From DAOTWC01 sp048499435 (GTDB lineage: Bacteria; Chloroflexota; Anaerolineae; Aggregatilineales; Phototrophicaceae): 64,000 nucleotides of DNA. The notes under the pieces were generated by a model. That model was given only the letters and a program-made list of their open reading frames with translations. It ran no database searches and was not told where the DNA came from. Shown here piece after piece: positions 46,783 to 55,182 of this stretch; the stretch's first letter is position 1; every line of letters begins with the position of its first letter. The DNA is taken from the NCBI GenBank assembly GCA_048499435.1, contig JASNZW010000002.1, positions 1 to 64,000 of the forward strand, read 5' to 3'. The position numbers and the translations under genes are program-made.

Positions 46783-49700
46783 TCAGGGGCGCGGCGCCAC
46801 CACCCGGCGCAGGCGGCCCGGCAGCAGCGGCAGCAGCCGCTCGACTTCAGCGGGCGCGAACGGGCGCAGCGCCAGCAGCAGCCCCGCGTAGACCGCCAGC
46901 CCCGCCGCCAGCGCGATCAGCGGCTGCAGCGGCCACAGCAGCCCCAGCGCGCCCGCCAGCGCCGCGCCCGCCGCCGCTGGCCGCCACACCATGCCCCACC
47001 AGGGCAGGCGGCCCAGCGCGCCGTGCAGCAGCCACCCGAACGGCAGCAGCAGCGCGATCTCGGAAAGGATCGTCGTGATAGCCGCCGCCTGATAGCCGTA
47101 CTGTGGAATAAAGATCAGGTTGGTGACGATGTTGAACGTCACCGCCAGGATAAACGCCGGCGTGATGCGCCGCTGTAAATCCAGCGCGATCAGCACGTAC
47201 TGCGTCAGGCTGTTGATCCAGCCGAACGGGATGCTCCAGATCATCAACTGCGTGGCGACCGCCCCGTCCGGCAGGTACTGCGCGCCGCCCAGGATGAACG
47301 TCAGCGTGTGCGCCAGAAACGTGAACAGCACCGCCAGCGGAATCGCGACGCACATCAGCAGCTTGATCGCCAGGATGTACGTGCGCCGCAGCGCCGCCCG
47401 GTCCTCGTGCGCCTGTTTCGACATCACCGGCAGCAGCGCCATCGTGAAAAACGCCGGCACGACGTTGATCGCCGCCACCCATTTATACGCCACGCTGTAC
47501 AGCCCGACCATGCGCGGCCCGTGCAGCCACTCGATAATCACCACGTCAATCTGAAAGAAGATCGTCGCCAGGAAGTGGTTGAGCATCAGCGGCCAGCTTG
47601 CGCCCACCATGCCGCGCATCAGCCGCGCGTCAGGCCGGACGAAGCCGCCCAGCAGCCGCCGCCCGGCGTAAATCAGCACGCCCAGCGTCACGAGGTTGGT
47701 GATAATGCTGGCCGCCGCCAGCCCGATCACCCCGTAGCCCAGCAGCAGCGCCGCCACGCCCAGCACCGCCTTGCTCACGGTGGAGAGCGTCGTCACCGCC
47801 GCCGGGTATTCGGCCTGCTGGAAGGCGTAAAACACCGAAGTCATGCCTTTGCTCAGGCTGCCGGGGAACAGCCCGACGTACAGCAGGATGATCGCGCCCA
47901 CCGCTTCCGGGGTCAGCGGCACGTCGCCCGCGCCCTGGCGCACCGTTAAAAAGCCGTAGAGCAGCGCCAGCCCCACCAGCGTCAGCAGCAGCCGCAGCGC
48001 GCTGGACGTGAAGAACAGCCGCGCCGCCTTTGACGTATCGCGGGCGACTTCGCGCGTCACGTACACGTCCAGGCCGAAGTTGGTGAAAATGTCGAACCAG
48101 CCGAAGATAAACGCGGCGTAGAAGTAGATGCCGGCGTCCTCCGGGCCGAGGATGCGCAGCATGACGATGGCGAAGGCGAAATCAATACCCCGGTTGAACA
48201 GGTTGAGGATGATCGGCGCGGCGCTGTTGCGCGCCACCCGCGCCGTCATGGTGTCGCCGCTGCGCGCCACGACGAACGTCTGCCACAGCCACACGCCCAG
48301 CGCGAACGCCAGCAGCGCCGCGCCGATCGCCGACGCGAACAGCCCCACCTGAAAGCTGGCCGGGCTGTAGACCAGGCGCACCGTCCAGTCGGCCTGGGCG
48401 AAGCGGAACAGGTCGCTTTCGCGGGCGCGCTGCGCCGGGTCCGCGCCGCTGACGGCGCGCCAGGCGCGGAGCGCCGCTGCGATGCCGCTGTTCTGGCCGC
48501 TGGCGATCTCCGGCGGGTCGGTCGCCAGCAGCGCCTCCAGCCGGGCGAGCAGGTCGTCCACGCGCGCCAGGTCGCCGCGTTCGAGCGCGTATTTTGCCGC
48601 CAGCAGGTAGAACGGCGGCGGCGCGGTCCCGGCCTCGACAGCCTGCCCGACCAGCGCCTCCACGCCGCCAACGTAAACGCCCTGGAAATTGTCCTGCACA
48701 ACCGTCACGTCCAGCGCGGTTTCGGCGCTGTCGCCCGCGCCCCAGGGCCGGATGTAGGCGCGCCAGCCGGGCGCATACGTCTCGCTGACTACCAGCCACG
48801 CTGGCGCGTCTATGCGCGCCTCGATGAAGCGCTCGCGCCCGCTGTCGTGCGCGATCTGCGCGCCGCCGGCGTCAGGCTCCGCGTCGTCGAGGCTGCGGTA
48901 GATGGCCGCGCCGACGCTGGCGGCGCTGCTCCAGATGCGGACGGCCTCGTCCTCGTAGGCCAGCGTCCAGCGCGCATCCGGGGGCGCGGTCAGGTCGGCG
49001 GGCAGGGTGGTTGTCCTGTGCGTGATGAGGTAGCGCACGCCCAACTGCGACAGTCGATCTGACCGCAGCGCGTCGGTGTAGTCGAAATCAATGCCGGGGG
49101 GGTAGACGGTGTACAGCGGCGCGATGCGGTTGAAGTCAAGCTGCGTCTGCGGCGCGAGGCCGCGCATGAAATCCACATACTGGCCAGAGATGATGCTCTC
49201 GTAGCCGCGAATGTCGCGCAGGCCGTGCATCCAGCCCATGTTGGCGTTCATGATCGGGCGCTGCGTCGGGTCATCAAGCGTGGTGTAGCGCCACGTCCCC
49301 GGCTGGTCTTTCAGCCACTGGACGGCGGGCGGCACGAAGTCGAGCAGGGCGGGGTCAGACGCGGGGTAAAACCCCCAGGACGCCGCCAGCAGGTCAGCGG
49401 CGATGACGCCGAGCGCGAGGAACTGCCAGACACCAGCGCCCTCACCGCGCAACCTCACCCCCCAACCCCCTCTCCCTGGGAAGAGGGGGCGCTGCGCTGT
49501 GCGCAGCGAGGGTGCGGGCGACACCCACCAGAACGCCGCGCCCGCCCCCAGCGTGAACAGGCCCAGCCACAGCGCGTTGGTCAGTTGGTAGCTGTAGAAG
49601 GCGCGCGCGTCAGCGAAAGCGCGCTCCGCCCCGGCCAGCGACCGGAACAGCCGGTCGGCCAGCGGCTCGATCTGCGGCCACAGCGCCAGGCCGACCAGCC

Positions 49701-51096
49701 CGGCGGCGATCACCGCGCCGCCCGCCAGCAGCAGCGCCGCGCCGATGCGTTTCGGCCAGCGCGAACGGTCGCGCAGCAGCGCGTCAGCGCCGAAGCCGGC
49801 CAGCGCCGCCACCGCCAGCGTGACGGCGAACACCCAGCGAAACGGCGAGTTAAGCTGGTTAATCCCCGGCAGCAGATACAGCAGGCGGTAGGTGGGCAGG
49901 CCGAACATGAATGACAGCCCCAGCAGACCCAGCAGCGCGAACACCAGCCGCAGCGCCCGCTGCGCCGCGCCGCCCCGCGCCGCGCCGTACAGCGCCAGCG
50001 CCAGCGGCAGCACCCCCAGGTAAAGCGCGCCCTCGACGTAATTCTTGATGCCCCATTCGGTGTGCGCGACAGCCTCGCCCAGCGCGTTGGCCGTCACCTG
50101 AACCGTCTGGCCGCTGAACCAGTCGAAATAGCTGTGCTGCGCCGGGCTGCCGTAGAAATTGGGCATGACGAACTGCACCGCGTCGCGCAGCGGGTGGGCA
50201 TAGCTCAGCACCGTATCGATGCTGCTGCGCTGGGCGCGCCAGTTCTGCCCGGCCCACTCGAACAGCGGCACGAACTGAATCGCGCCCAGGCTGACGCCGA
50301 TCAGCGCCAGCGCCAGCACCCAGGCGGCGCGCCCCGCCGCCGCCCGCCAGCCCGCGCCGCGCCAGACCGCGATCAGCCGGGCGGCGGCGTAAAAGGCCGC
50401 GATCAGCAGCGTGTAATAGGTGATCTCGACGTGCCCGGCCAGCACGCTGCACCCCAGCGCCGCCGCGCCCACCGCCAGCCAGGGCGCGCTGGCCGGGCGG
50501 CCCAGCAGCCGCCGGCGCTGAATTAGCCACTCGATCATCAGCAGGATCAGCGGCAGCCAGGCCGCCGCGCCGATAATCATGGGGAACACGGCGCTGATGA
50601 CGAAAAAGCCGGCGAGCTGATAGGTGATCCCCGCCGCCGCCGCGCCGAAGCGCCCCACGCCCACGCCGCGCATGAAGGCGTACATAAACGCGCCCGCCAG
50701 CCACAACTGCGCCACCGTGAACCAGCCGTAAGCGGCGGGCAGCGGCAGCAGGTAATAAATGAGGCTCAGCGGATAAAGCGTGGACTGCTGCCCGGCGGCC
50801 AGAAACGGGATGCCGCTGAACTGATACGGGTTCCACAGCGGAATCTCGCCCTGCGCAGCGCTGGCGCGGATGAACAGCTTCCACTGCATATTTTGCAGCA
50901 CCAGGTCAGAGATGAGGTGGTTGTGCGGCACAGCCGGCGCGCCCACTACCTCGCGGTAGGTGGCGTATGGCTCGTACTGGTACAGGTTCTCAACCGGCAG
51001 CATAGTGCGCCCGCCAACCGTCTGCTGCCAGAAGGCGATCAGCGGCAGCAGGAACAGCAGCGCAATTAGCGAGATATCGGGCAGCAGGCGGCGCAT
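46783..51096 (-). CDS. YfhO-like membrane protein fused to a polysaccharide flippase
   Basis: 1437 residues. Part 1 (1 to about 945) resembles YfhO-family proteins: YEPYATYREVVGAP, EIPLWNPYQFSGIPFLAAGQQSTLYPLSLIYYLLPLPAAYGWF, about twelve membrane helices, then a large outside domain (about 590-870). Part 2 (about 950-1437) is a complete Wzx/MATE-type flippase: ARVARNSAAPIILNLFNRGIDFAFAIVMLRILGPEDAGIY with about fourteen helices. YfhO proteins act in lipid-linked glycosylation and flippases move undecaprenyl glycans across the membrane, so the fusion suggests coupled export and transfer. The internal ATG at 48249 lacks a good ribosome-binding site, so I treat it as one gene. A repeat element lies inside part 1 (see 49453-49515). 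Confidence 0.8.
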   Translation of the reverse strand: MRRLLPDISLIALLFLLPLIAFWQQTVGGRTMLPVENLYQYEPYATYREVVGAPAVPHNHLISDLVLQNMQWKLFIRASAAQGEIPLWNPYQFSGIPFLAAGQQSTLYPLSLIYYLLPLPAAYGWFTVAQLWLAGAFMYAFMRGVGVGRFGAAAAGITYQLAGFFVISAVFPMIIGAAAWLPLILLMIEWLIQRRRLLGRPASAPWLAVGAAALGCSVLAGHVEITYYTLLIAAFYAAARLIAVWRGAGWRAAAGRAAWVLALALIGVSLGAIQFVPLFEWAGQNWRAQRSSIDTVLSYAHPLRDAVQFVMPNFYGSPAQHSYFDWFSGQTVQVTANALGEAVAHTEWGIKNYVEGALYLGVLPLALALYGAARGGAAQRALRLVFALLGLLGLSFMFGLPTYRLLYLLPGINQLNSPFRWVFAVTLAVAALAGFGADALLRDRSRWPKRIGAALLLAGGAVIAAGLVGLALWPQIEPLADRLFRSLAGAERAFADARAFYSYQLTNALWLGLFTLGAGAAFWWVSPAPSLRTAQRPLFPGRGGWGVRLRGEGAGVWQFLALGVIAADLLAASWGFYPASDPALLDFVPPAVQWLKDQPGTWRYTTLDDPTQRPIMNANMGWMHGLRDIRGYESIISGQYVDFMRGLAPQTQLDFNRIAPLYTVYPPGIDFDYTDALRSDRLSQLGVRYLITHRTTTLPADLTAPPDARWTLAYEDEAVRIWSSAASVGAAIYRSLDDAEPDAGGAQIAHDSGRERFIEARIDAPAWLVVSETYAPGWRAYIRPWGAGDSAETALDVTVVQDNFQGVYVGGVEALVGQAVEAGTAPPPFYLLAAKYALERGDLARVDDLLARLEALLATDPPEIASGQNSGIAAALRAWRAVSGADPAQRARESDLFRFAQADWTVRLVYSPASFQVGLFASAIGAALLAFALGVWLWQTFVVARSGDTMTARVARNSAAPIILNLFNRGIDFAFAIVMLRILGPEDAGIYFYAAFIFGWFDIFTNFGLDVYVTREVARDTSKAARLFFTSSALRLLLTLVGLALLYGFLTVRQGAGDVPLTPEAVGAIILLYVGLFPGSLSKGMTSVFYAFQQAEYPAAVTTLSTVSKAVLGVAALLLGYGVIGLAAASIITNLVTLGVLIYAGRRLLGGFVRPDARLMRGMVGASWPLMLNHFLATIFFQIDVVIIEWLHGPRMVGLYSVAYKWVAAINVVPAFFTMALLPVMSKQAHEDRAALRRTYILAIKLLMCVAIPLAVLFTFLAHTLTFILGGAQYLPDGAVATQLMIWSIPFGWINSLTQYVLIALDLQRRITPAFILAVTFNIVTNLIFIPQYGYQAAAITTILSEIALLLPFGWLLHGALGRLPWWGMVWRPAAAGAALAGALGLLWPLQPLIALAAGLAVYAGLLLALRPFAPAEVERLLPLLPGRLRRVVAPRP
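49453..49515. repeat. Palindromic repeat element inside the YfhO/flippase coding frame
   Basis: CCTCACCCCCCAACCCCCTC opens the element; C5TCT (49466-49473) pairs with AGAG5 (49482-49489), and CGCTGCGC-TGT-GCGCAGCG (49490-49508) is a perfect hairpin; it closes with GAGGGTG. This is the same family as 45-410 and 4816-4932. At 63 nt it keeps the frame and encodes about residues 528-548 (RTAQRPLFPGRGGWGVRL), unlike the flanking membrane-protein sequence. Confidence 0.75.
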
Positions 51097-51172
51097 AGGC
51101 GTTCCCCGTCGGTGTCAGCGCCCGGTCACTATACCGCCGCCGCCCGCTTTTTTCGAGGCCGCGCCGCCGCGC

Positions 51173-52474
51173 TCACGGCCCGGAGAGCGTCACTGTGGGG
51201 ACGGGCGCGCCGTCGCTGGCCGGGGGCGCTGGCGCGCTGCCCAGCGCCAGCGCGGCCAGCACGGCGATCACCACAGCCGCGATCACCAGCGCCAGCGCGA
51301 CGCGCCGCCGCTGGCCGGGGGCGGCGCTGTCCGCGCCCGCCGGCGCGCCGCCTTCCAGCCGGGCGTTGTCCCGCAGCCAGGTTTGCAGCAGGCCGGCGCG
51401 CAGCGCCAGCGACGGCGCCGCCGTGACGATCTCGCGGTACTCCAGCGCGCGCAGCGCCGCGTGGATAGCCGTCGGCTCCAGCGGGTAATCGGTCTCGACC
51501 AGCCAGGCCTCCAGCGCGCGGGCGTCCACCGGGCGCAGCGGGTCGTCGTAGAGCAGGCCGCTGAGCGCCGTCAGGGCCAGCTTTTCGCTGTACGACGACG
51601 CCTGCCACAGGCCGCGGAAGTAAGCGTCCGCCCCCGTGACCAGTGTCGGCAGCAGCGCCCGCACGTCGTCCGGCGTCAGCGTGTCGCGGTCGGGCTGGGC
51701 GCGCCAGCGCTGGAACAACTGCTGCCCGGCGAGCTGCGCCAGGTCAGGCTGGCCGCCGGTCTCGCGGTAGAGGGCGGCGGCGGCAGCGTCGGTCACGGTG
51801 TACAGGCCGGCAGCCGGCTCGCGCAGCAGGTCGCGCACAGCGGCGGCGTCCAGGTTCGCCAGGCGGATCGCGCCCTCGCGCTGGACCAACGGGGCCAGCC
51901 GGGGCAGGTCCGCTTCGCTGGCGTCGTCCAGCGCCAGCGCCAGCCGCACCTGCGAAAAGCGCCCCAGCAGCCCCAGCAGCCAGGCCGGGAAATCGGCCTC
52001 CAGGCTGCTGTCAGCCGCCGTCAGGCGCTGCGCGTCGTCCACCAGCCACAGCAGGCGGCGGTGCGCGCGTATCGCCAGGCAGGCCGCCGGCAGCCACTCC
52101 CCGGCGAACCACTCGCGCAGCAGCGCCGTTGTATCCGGCGGCAGCGCCGGCAGGTGGTAGAGCGCGAAATCGCGCCGGGCCAGCTCGGCGGCGCTGGCGT
52201 GGGCCAGCGCGCCCAGGAAGGCGGCCTCGGTGGGCCGGGCCGCCAGCGCCGTGTAGACCACCACCGTGCCGTCGTCCGCGCTGGCGGCGCAGCGGCGCAG
52301 CAGCGCCGTTTTGCCCACGCCGGGCCGCCCCAGAATGATCAGCGCGCCCCCGCTGGCGGACTCGCGGACGTGCTGGCGCAGGCGCGTCAGCGCTTCGGCG
52401 CGGCCCGCGAACGGCGCGCTGCCGTCCGCCGGAACGAAGGGGCGATAAGGGTTCGTTTCAGGCGCTTCGCTCAT
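51173..52474 (-). CDS. Membrane-anchored AAA/STAND-like P-loop ATPase
   Basis: 433 residues. Walker A GRPGVGKTALLRR (about 49-61), Walker B LLWLVDDAQRL, then a winged-helix-like C-terminal lobe (YFRGLWQASSYSEKLALTALSGLLYDD, LEPTAIHAALRALEYREIVTAA). A single membrane helix near the C terminus (RRRVALALVIAAVVIAVLAALAL) leaves only a short outside tail. The AAA_16/STAND-like layout fits a signalling or regulatory ATPase rather than a motor. It is divergent from the P-loop kinase gene. Role unknown. Confidence 0.78.
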   Translation of the reverse strand: MSEAPETNPYRPFVPADGSAPFAGRAEALTRLRQHVRESASGGALIILGRPGVGKTALLRRCAASADDGTVVVYTALAARPTEAAFLGALAHASAAELARRDFALYHLPALPPDTTALLREWFAGEWLPAACLAIRAHRRLLWLVDDAQRLTAADSSLEADFPAWLLGLLGRFSQVRLALALDDASEADLPRLAPLVQREGAIRLANLDAAAVRDLLREPAAGLYTVTDAAAAALYRETGGQPDLAQLAGQQLFQRWRAQPDRDTLTPDDVRALLPTLVTGADAYFRGLWQASSYSEKLALTALSGLLYDDPLRPVDARALEAWLVETDYPLEPTAIHAALRALEYREIVTAAPSLALRAGLLQTWLRDNARLEGGAPAGADSAAPGQRRRVALALVIAAVVIAVLAALALGSAPAPPASDGAPVPTVTLSGP

Positions 52475-52494
52475 GGTGTGCCCTTTTGCGGCCA

Positions 52495-52512
52495 GCGCAG
52501 ACCAATCTGCGC
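52495..52512. promoter_or_regulatory. 18-bp inverted repeat in divergent promoter region
   Basis: GCGCAGA-CCAA-TCTGCGC, a perfect 7-bp dyad, lies 20 nt from the ATPase start and 20 nt before a TATAAT on the other strand. Could be a shared operator or a hairpin in the ATPase mRNA leader. Confidence 0.35.
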
Positions 52513-52531
52513 GTGACGGACAAGCCTATTG

Positions 52532-52537
52532 TATAAT
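52532..52537 (+). promoter_or_regulatory. -10 box for the P-loop kinase gene
   Basis: Perfect TATAAT, 42 nt before the ATG at 52580. The -35 (GTGACG) is at poor spacing. The reverse strand reads TATTAT/TACAAT here and may serve the divergent ATPase. Confidence 0.45.
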
Positions 52538-52579
52538 ATCCGGCGTTCTGATATTTACCTGACAATCCGTAGAGGTCGC

Positions 52580-53155
52580 ATGCACGAGCCGATACCATCC
52601 CCGCGCGCCCTGGCCCTGGTGGGCATGCCCGGCGCGGGCAAAACCCTGTGTGCCCAGCATTTGCAGCAGCGCGGCTTCGCACACTTCCGCTTCGGCAGCA
52701 TCGTCGTGGACGAGGTGACGCGGCGCGGTTGGCCGATCACGCCGGAAAACGAGCGCCTGGTGCGCGAGGAATTTCGCGCCAGCGAAGGCATGGACGCTAT
52801 CGCCCGACGCGCGCTGCCGCACCTGCGCGCCGCGCTGGCCGCCCACCGCAGCCTGGTGATTGACGGCCTGTACGGCTTCAGCGAGTACAAGATGCTGCGC
52901 GCCGAGCTTGACGCGGCGATGGTGGTCGTGGCGGTTGTCAGCCAGCGCCCCCTGCGCTATGCGCGCCTGGCCGCCCGCCCGGAACGCCCGCTGACGCCTG
53001 CCGAAGCGCAGCAGCGCGACTATCAGGAAATTGACAAGCTGGAAAAGGGCGGGCCAATCGCCATCGCCGATTACACGCTGCTCAACGACGGCGCGCCGGC
53101 GGACCTGCTGGCGGCGCTGGACGCGCTGACGGCGGCGCTGCACTTTTACCCGTAA
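52580..53155 (+). CDS. UPF0200/nucleotide-kinase-like P-loop protein
   Basis: 191 residues from ATG 52580 (AGAGGT upstream). P-loop GMPGAGKTLCAQHLQQRGF, then FGSIVVDEVTRRGWPITPENERLVREEFR, VIDGLYGFSEYKML and RDYQEIDKLEKGGPIAIADYTLLNDG. The order and spacing match UPF0200 proteins of archaea and some bacteria, relatives of adenylate and dephospho-CoA kinases. A small-molecule kinase role is likely but the substrate is not known. Confidence 0.8.
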   Translation: MHEPIPSPRALALVGMPGAGKTLCAQHLQQRGFAHFRFGSIVVDEVTRRGWPITPENERLVREEFRASEGMDAIARRALPHLRAALAAHRSLVIDGLYGFSEYKMLRAELDAAMVVVAVVSQRPLRYARLAARPERPLTPAEAQQRDYQEIDKLEKGGPIAIADYTLLNDGAPADLLAALDALTAALHFYP

Positions 53156-53204
53156 ACGGCGCGCTGCGCGGCACTTTTTCGCGCGCCGCCGCCGCAGTTG
53201 ATGT

Positions 53205-53210
53205 TATAAT
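53205..53210 (+). promoter_or_regulatory. Candidate -10 box for gatC
   Basis: Perfect TATAAT 45 nt before the GTG of gatC, followed by CAGGGC as at 33741. No recognisable -35. Confidence 0.4.
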
Positions 53211-53254
53211 CAGGGCTGAACGCCTGGCATAACTAACCGCATTAAGGTGAAGCC

Positions 53255-53548
53255 GTGAAGCTATCCCTGGAAGATGTGCGGGCCATCGCTGAGCTGGCCC
53301 GGCTGGACCTGACCGAGGCCGAGGTGGCGCTCTACGCCGGCCAGCTTTCCGACATCCTGGGCCACTTCGAGCGCTTGCAGGAACTGGACACAACGCATAT
53401 CCCGCCAACGGCGTCGGTGCTGCCGCTGGCCAACGTCACCCGGCCTGACATCCCCGCGCCGCCGCTGACGCCCGCTGAGGTGCTCGCCAACGCGCCCGCC
53501 GCTGAGGACAACCAGTTTCGCGTGAGCGCGGTGCTGGACGAGGGCTGA
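53255..53548 (+). CDS. gatC: Asp/Glu-tRNA amidotransferase subunit C
   Basis: 97 residues, GTG start. KLSLEDVRAIAELARLDLTEAEVALYAGQLSDILGHFERLQELDT and the tail PAAEDNQFRVSAVLDEG are typical GatC. The subunit wraps around GatA and GatB in the complex that amidates Glu-tRNA(Gln) or Asp-tRNA(Asn). Neither gatA nor gatB is here; the next gene, 4 nt on, is a response regulator. Confidence 0.93.
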   Translation: MKLSLEDVRAIAELARLDLTEAEVALYAGQLSDILGHFERLQELDTTHIPPTASVLPLANVTRPDIPAPPLTPAEVLANAPAAEDNQFRVSAVLDEG

Positions 53549-53552
53549 GGCG

Positions 53553-54368
53553 ATGCTCAGGCGCATCCTGGTCATTGAGGACGATTACGACGTGGCCGAG
53601 CTGCTGCTGCTGTATTTTGGCCATCAGCAGTACGACATCTTCCACGCTGAGGACGGCCCGCGCGGCATTGAGCTGGCGCGCACCCGCTTCCCCAACGTCA
53701 TCCTGCTGGACGTGATGCTGCCTCACATGGACGGCTACGAGGTCTGCCGCAGCCTGCGCCAGGTGTCGTCTACCCGCTACATCCCGATCATCTTCCTGAC
53801 CCAGCGCGACGAGCGCGCCGCCAAAGTGCGCGGCCTGGAGCTGGGCGCTGACGACTACATCACCAAACCCTTCGACGTGGACGAGCTGCGGCTGCGCATC
53901 GGCGGCTGCATCCGCCGCGCCACCCGCGAAAACCTGCACGAGCCGCGCACTGGCCTGCCCACCGGCGCGCTGGTGGCTGAGGAAATCGCGCGGCGCGCCG
54001 CCGACGCCAACTGCGCCGTCCTGCGCCTGACCATCACCGGCTTCGCCGCCTACAGCGATGTCTACGGTTTCATGGCCGCCAACGAAGCCTTCGGCTTCGC
54101 CAGCCGCTGCATCCAGGAAGTGGTGCGCGCCGGGGGCACGCCCGACGACTTCGTAGGCGTCGAAGGCGATTCGTTCGTGATCCTGACGCCCAGCGCCGGC
54201 GCGGCCAGCCTGGAAGCGCGCGTCAAGGCGCAGTTTGAGCAGGGCATCCGGGCATTTTACAGCTTCGCGGACGTAGACCGGGGCGGCGTGGCTGTGCGCG
54301 CCGGGCAGGCGGGCGCGCCGCTGGCCCCGCTGATGCGCCTTCACGCGCCCGCGCCGCCGCCAGCATGA
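53553..54368 (+). CDS. Response regulator with degenerate GGDEF domain (second copy)
   Basis: 271 residues. Receiver: LVIEDDYDVAE, VILLDVMLPHMDGYEV, LTQRDERAAKVRGLELGADDYITKPFDVDEL. The second domain (about 140-260: VLRLTITGFAAYSDVYGFMAANEAFGFASRCIQEVV) keeps the GGDEF-domain outline but the signature loop reads GVEGDSF, so cyclase activity is unlikely. It parallels the protein at 26930-27859 including the FYSFADVDRG/YSFIDRERG segment. Start 4 nt after gatC; its stop overlaps the next ATG (ATGA). Confidence 0.85.
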   Translation: MLRRILVIEDDYDVAELLLLYFGHQQYDIFHAEDGPRGIELARTRFPNVILLDVMLPHMDGYEVCRSLRQVSSTRYIPIIFLTQRDERAAKVRGLELGADDYITKPFDVDELRLRIGGCIRRATRENLHEPRTGLPTGALVAEEIARRAADANCAVLRLTITGFAAYSDVYGFMAANEAFGFASRCIQEVVRAGGTPDDFVGVEGDSFVILTPSAGAASLEARVKAQFEQGIRAFYSFADVDRGGVAVRAGQAGAPLAPLMRLHAPAPPPA

Positions 54369-55177
54369 GCAGCGTGCGCGCCCTCCAGAAACCGCAGCTC
54401 ATCTTCCGCGCTGCTGTCGTGCGCCGCGCCTACTGGCGGCGCGCCCGCTTCGCGCTGCTGGCGCTGGCGGCGGTCATGCTGGGCATGGTGGGGCTGCGGC
54501 TGGCGCGTGACGCCGCCGCCGCTGATCTCGCCCTGCTGGACCTGGGCTTCGTGGCGGCGGTGGCGGCGGCGGCGCTGCTGAGCCTGCGTGCGGCCCTCAA
54601 CCTGGCGCGCTGGTGGCGGCGGCGCGACGAAACGCTGGCCTTTTTCGACCAGGGCTTCGTGTGGACGCGCGCTGGCAAACAGCATAAATACAGTTGGGGC
54701 AAGCTGGCGGTGCTGCGCGAGGGCGCGGGCGGCCTTTACCTGGGCCGCCGCCCGCTGGTGCAGTGGGGCGCGCACACCCTCACGATGACAGACGGGCAGG
54801 TGTTCCGCGTCACGCCGCTGTACGGCGACCTGCGCCGTTTCGCGCGCGCGGTGCGCCCGCTGGCCGCTGCGGTTACGGGCGCGCGCATAGGGCGCACGCT
54901 GCGCCAGGAACGCCCGGTGCGGCTGCACCCGAAGCTGACGGTGTGGCCGGGCGGCGTTGAGGCGGGCCGGCGGGAAATCCCCTGGCAGGACCTGGGGGTG
55001 GGCGTGAAGCGCGGGCGGCTGGTGATCAGGGCTAAAGGCGAGACGGGGCGCTTCACGACGGTGCGGCGCTACCGCATCAGCCGTGTGGACAATGTCGGCG
55101 GGTTCCTCGACCTGGCGGCCGTCACTATCCGCACGCACCAACCGGCGCGCGCCGCCCGCAAACCCGCCGGCGTCTGA
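54365..55177 (+). CDS. Membrane protein with duplicated PH-like domain (DUF6585-like)
   Basis: 270 residues, translationally coupled to the preceding regulator. Two helices (about 25-45 FALLALAAVMLGMVGLRLA and 57-78 LLDLGFVAAVAAAALLSLRAAL) are followed by two beta-rich copies: DETLAFFDQGFVWTRAGKQHKYSWGKLAVLREG and RPVRLHPKLTVWPGGVEAGRREIPWQDLGVGVKRG. The D/G-G-F/V...W-x-x-L pattern is typical of bacterial PH-like domains. Likely cytoplasmic domains anchored to the membrane; role unknown. Confidence 0.65.
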   Translation: MSSVRALQKPQLIFRAAVVRRAYWRRARFALLALAAVMLGMVGLRLARDAAAADLALLDLGFVAAVAAAALLSLRAALNLARWWRRRDETLAFFDQGFVWTRAGKQHKYSWGKLAVLREGAGGLYLGRRPLVQWGAHTLTMTDGQVFRVTPLYGDLRRFARAVRPLAAAVTGARIGRTLRQERPVRLHPKLTVWPGGVEAGRREIPWQDLGVGVKRGRLVIRAKGETGRFTTVRRYRISRVDNVGGFLDLAAVTIRTHQPARAARKPAGV

Positions 55178-55182
55178 CCGGC

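Noticed and set aside
48247..48249. Separate start codon for a stand-alone flippase gene
   Set aside because: The ATG is in frame with the YfhO-like part, with no stop between and no clear Shine-Dalgarno sequence. Kept as a fusion, but internal initiation cannot be excluded.
53158..53178. Terminator after the UPF0200-like gene (CGCG hairpin then TTTTT)
   Set aside because: The stem is only about four base pairs and the T-run is four nt away, so support is too weak.
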